Assembly (NCBI GenBank): GCA_019359435.1
Contig: JAHHHI010000090.1
Location: forward strand, 1 to 64,000
DNA: 64,000 nucleotides
DNA from: Kaiparowitsia implicata GSE-PSE-MK54-09C
GTDB lineage: Bacteria > Cyanobacteriota > Cyanobacteriia > Elainellales > Elainellaceae
Direction: 5' to 3'
In this document: positions 62,813 to 64,000 of the stretch, in pieces
How the letters are laid out: every line of letters begins with the position of its first letter
Position numbering within the stretch: the stretch's first letter is position 1
Made by a program: the position numbers and the translations under genes
The notes under the pieces: model-generated
Told to the model about the DNA's origin: nothing
Seen by the model: the letters and a program-made list of their open reading frames with translations, nothing else
Database searches by the model: none

Positions 62813-63790
62813 ATGGTCAATCAGGAAAAAGAGAAAGTAGACATTGGTTTTACCCATGAGGATTTTGCCGCCCTCTTAGACGATTACGATTATCACTTCA
62901 ATCCTGGCGATGTGGTAGCCGGGACGGTGTTCAGTATCGAGCCAAGGGGCGCCCTGATTGACATTGGTGCAAAAACAGCAGCTTATATTCCGATTCAGGA
63001 AATGTCCATCAATCGCATTGATGGCCCCGAAGAGGTGCTGCAATCCAACGAAACTCGTGAGTTTTATATCCTTTCTGACGAAAATGAGGAAGGTCAGCTC
63101 ACTCTCTCCATTCGGCGGATTGAGTACATGCGGGCCTGGGAACGGGTGCGCCAGCTCCAAACTGAAGACGCCACCGTGCGTTCTGCCGTATTTGCGACGA
63201 ACCGAGGCGGAGCGTTGGTGCGGATTGAAGGGCTGCGTGGATTCATCCCCGGCTCGCACATCAGCACCCGCAAGCCGAAAGAAGATTTGGTTGGGGAAGA
63301 GCTGCCTCTGAAGTTCCTCGAAGTGGACGAAGACCGCAACCGTCTGGTGCTGAGCCACCGCCGCGCCCTGGTTGAGCGCAAGATGAACCGTTTGGAAGTG
63401 GGCGAAGTGGTGATCGGAACCGTGCGCGGCCTCAAGCCCTACGGTGCCTTTATCGACATCGGCGGCGTCAGCGGTCTGCTGCACATCTCTGAGATCTCTC
63501 ACGAGCACATTGACATGCCCAACAGCGTGTTCAACGTGAATGACGAAGTGAAGGTCATGATTATTGACCTAGATGCTGACCGTGGCCGGATTTCTCTCTC
63601 CACTAAACAGCTTGAGCCAGAGCCGGGTGACATGGTTCGCAACCCGCAGATTGTCTACGACAAAGCGGATGAAATGGCAGAGAAGTATCGTGAGCGCGTG
63701 CTTCAGCCTCAGCAACCCGTCGAAGAGGTTGCACCTCCCGCCTCTGAAGAGGAGGTGTACGAAGAGGAGCCCGTTGGAGCTGCTGAATAG
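62813..63790 (+). CDS. rpsA: 30S ribosomal protein S1
   Basis: About 325 residues with three S1 RNA-binding domains (about 30-100, 115-180 and 195-265): GDVVAGTVFSIEPRGALIDI, AVFATNRGGALVRIEGLRGF and GEVVIGTVRGLKPYGAFIDI. Cyanobacterial S1 has three domains, shorter than the six of E. coli, and helps recruit mRNA to the 30S. The start is the ATG at 62813 (MVNQEKEKVDIGFTHEDFAA), although the frame is open to 62597; homology begins there. The acidic tail (EEEVYEEEP) is usual. Confidence 0.95.
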   Translation: MVNQEKEKVDIGFTHEDFAALLDDYDYHFNPGDVVAGTVFSIEPRGALIDIGAKTAAYIPIQEMSINRIDGPEEVLQSNETREFYILSDENEEGQLTLSIRRIEYMRAWERVRQLQTEDATVRSAVFATNRGGALVRIEGLRGFIPGSHISTRKPKEDLVGEELPLKFLEVDEDRNRLVLSHRRALVERKMNRLEVGEVVIGTVRGLKPYGAFIDIGGVSGLLHISEISHEHIDMPNSVFNVNDEVKVMIIDLDADRGRISLSTKQLEPEPGDMVRNPQIVYDKADEMAEKYRERVLQPQQPVEEVAPPASEEEVYEEEPVGAAE

Positions 63791-63827
63791 CGCGTCCTGT
63801 AGGTTCATTCAGGATAATGCCTTGTGA

Positions 63828-63917
63828 GGTCATGTTGTAGACCTGTGGACGATAATTCTGAATGCCCCAAGCATTGAACAGTTTTAGTAACCCTGACCAC
63901 AGGTCTAGAACCTCACC
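63828..63917. mobile_element. 90-bp MITE with target-site duplication, copy 2
   Basis: Same family as 24666-24754. The left end GGTCATGTTGTAGACCTGTG and inverse right end GGTGAGGTTCTAGACCTGTG match with three mismatches. Flanked by the 9-bp direct repeat GCCTTGTGA (63819-63827 and 63918-63926). It lies 38 bp after the rpsA stop. Confidence 0.7.
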
Positions 63918-64000
63918 GCCTTGTGAGATGGGTGAGATGAGGGTTTTAGCCAGGAGAGTCCTTCTTGCTCTGATCTCAGCGCTCTATTAAGTGGGGTCAG

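Overview
The window is chromosomal DNA of a cyanobacterium. The palindrome GCGATCGC (HIP1), a cyanobacterial hallmark, is scattered through genes and spacers, and the gene set fits: an Rcp1-like response regulator, GAF-rich sensor kinases, a Mo-nitro_C protein, a PCP_red mini-protein, a kinase fused to WD40 repeats, a CrtISO/RetSat-like oxidoreductase, aerobic hemF and a three-S1-domain ribosomal protein S1. A Leptolyngbya-like filamentous lineage is possible but is only inference. I saw no tRNA, rRNA, CRISPR array or intact insertion sequence.

Region 1 (1-15.3 kb) is accessory DNA around one housekeeping gene (pyrC). It holds a PIN-toxin pair, a MazEF-type pair, a decayed antitoxin/Doc pair, an NmrA fragment, a DUF6883/DUF4926 pair and a membrane protein with a LytR_C-like end. 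Five 87-91 bp hairpin sites resembling integron attC sites lie there, three on the + strand at the left and two on the - strand at the right; the right-hand two follow stop codons. No integron integrase is visible, so the layout resembles an integrase-less cassette cluster. The region also has two decayed transposase genes (IS5-like, IS982-like), MITE-like elements with inverted ends, and two arrays of ~41-42 bp imperfect palindromes. In its middle is a compact phosphorus-sensing candidate: a Pho-box-like motif, a PhnD-type binding lipoprotein, a hybrid histidine kinase and a receiver-histidine kinase.

Region 2 (15.6-24.5 kb) has envelope and metabolic genes: two alkaline-phosphatase-superfamily hydrolases flanking lgt, an RsbW-like ATPase, a carotenoid-isomerase-like FAD enzyme and an AraC regulator.

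Region 3 (24.9-34.4 kb) is a one-directional run of small detoxification or stress-type genes: azoreductase, DUF1772, an ArsR-SRPBCC operon with a palindromic operator, DUF1428, MAPEG, a broken RibD/DHFR-like gene, GNAT, three VOC proteins, DUF1579, a P-loop kinase, a second DUF1772-like protein and a UGT-type glycosyltransferase.

Region 4 (34.5-44.9 kb) is core: larC, tsaC/sua5, the overlapping hisH-rsmD-pgsA set, hemF, era and three poorly known genes. Region 5 (45.7-56.9 kb) is signalling: two large GAF histidine kinases, an Rcp1-type regulator and a zinc-ribbon/kinase/WD40 protein, separated by repeat-rich spacers. Region 6 (57.4-64 kb) has Mo-nitro_C and SLH proteins, mfd, and divergently rpsA, with a small MITE after rpsA.
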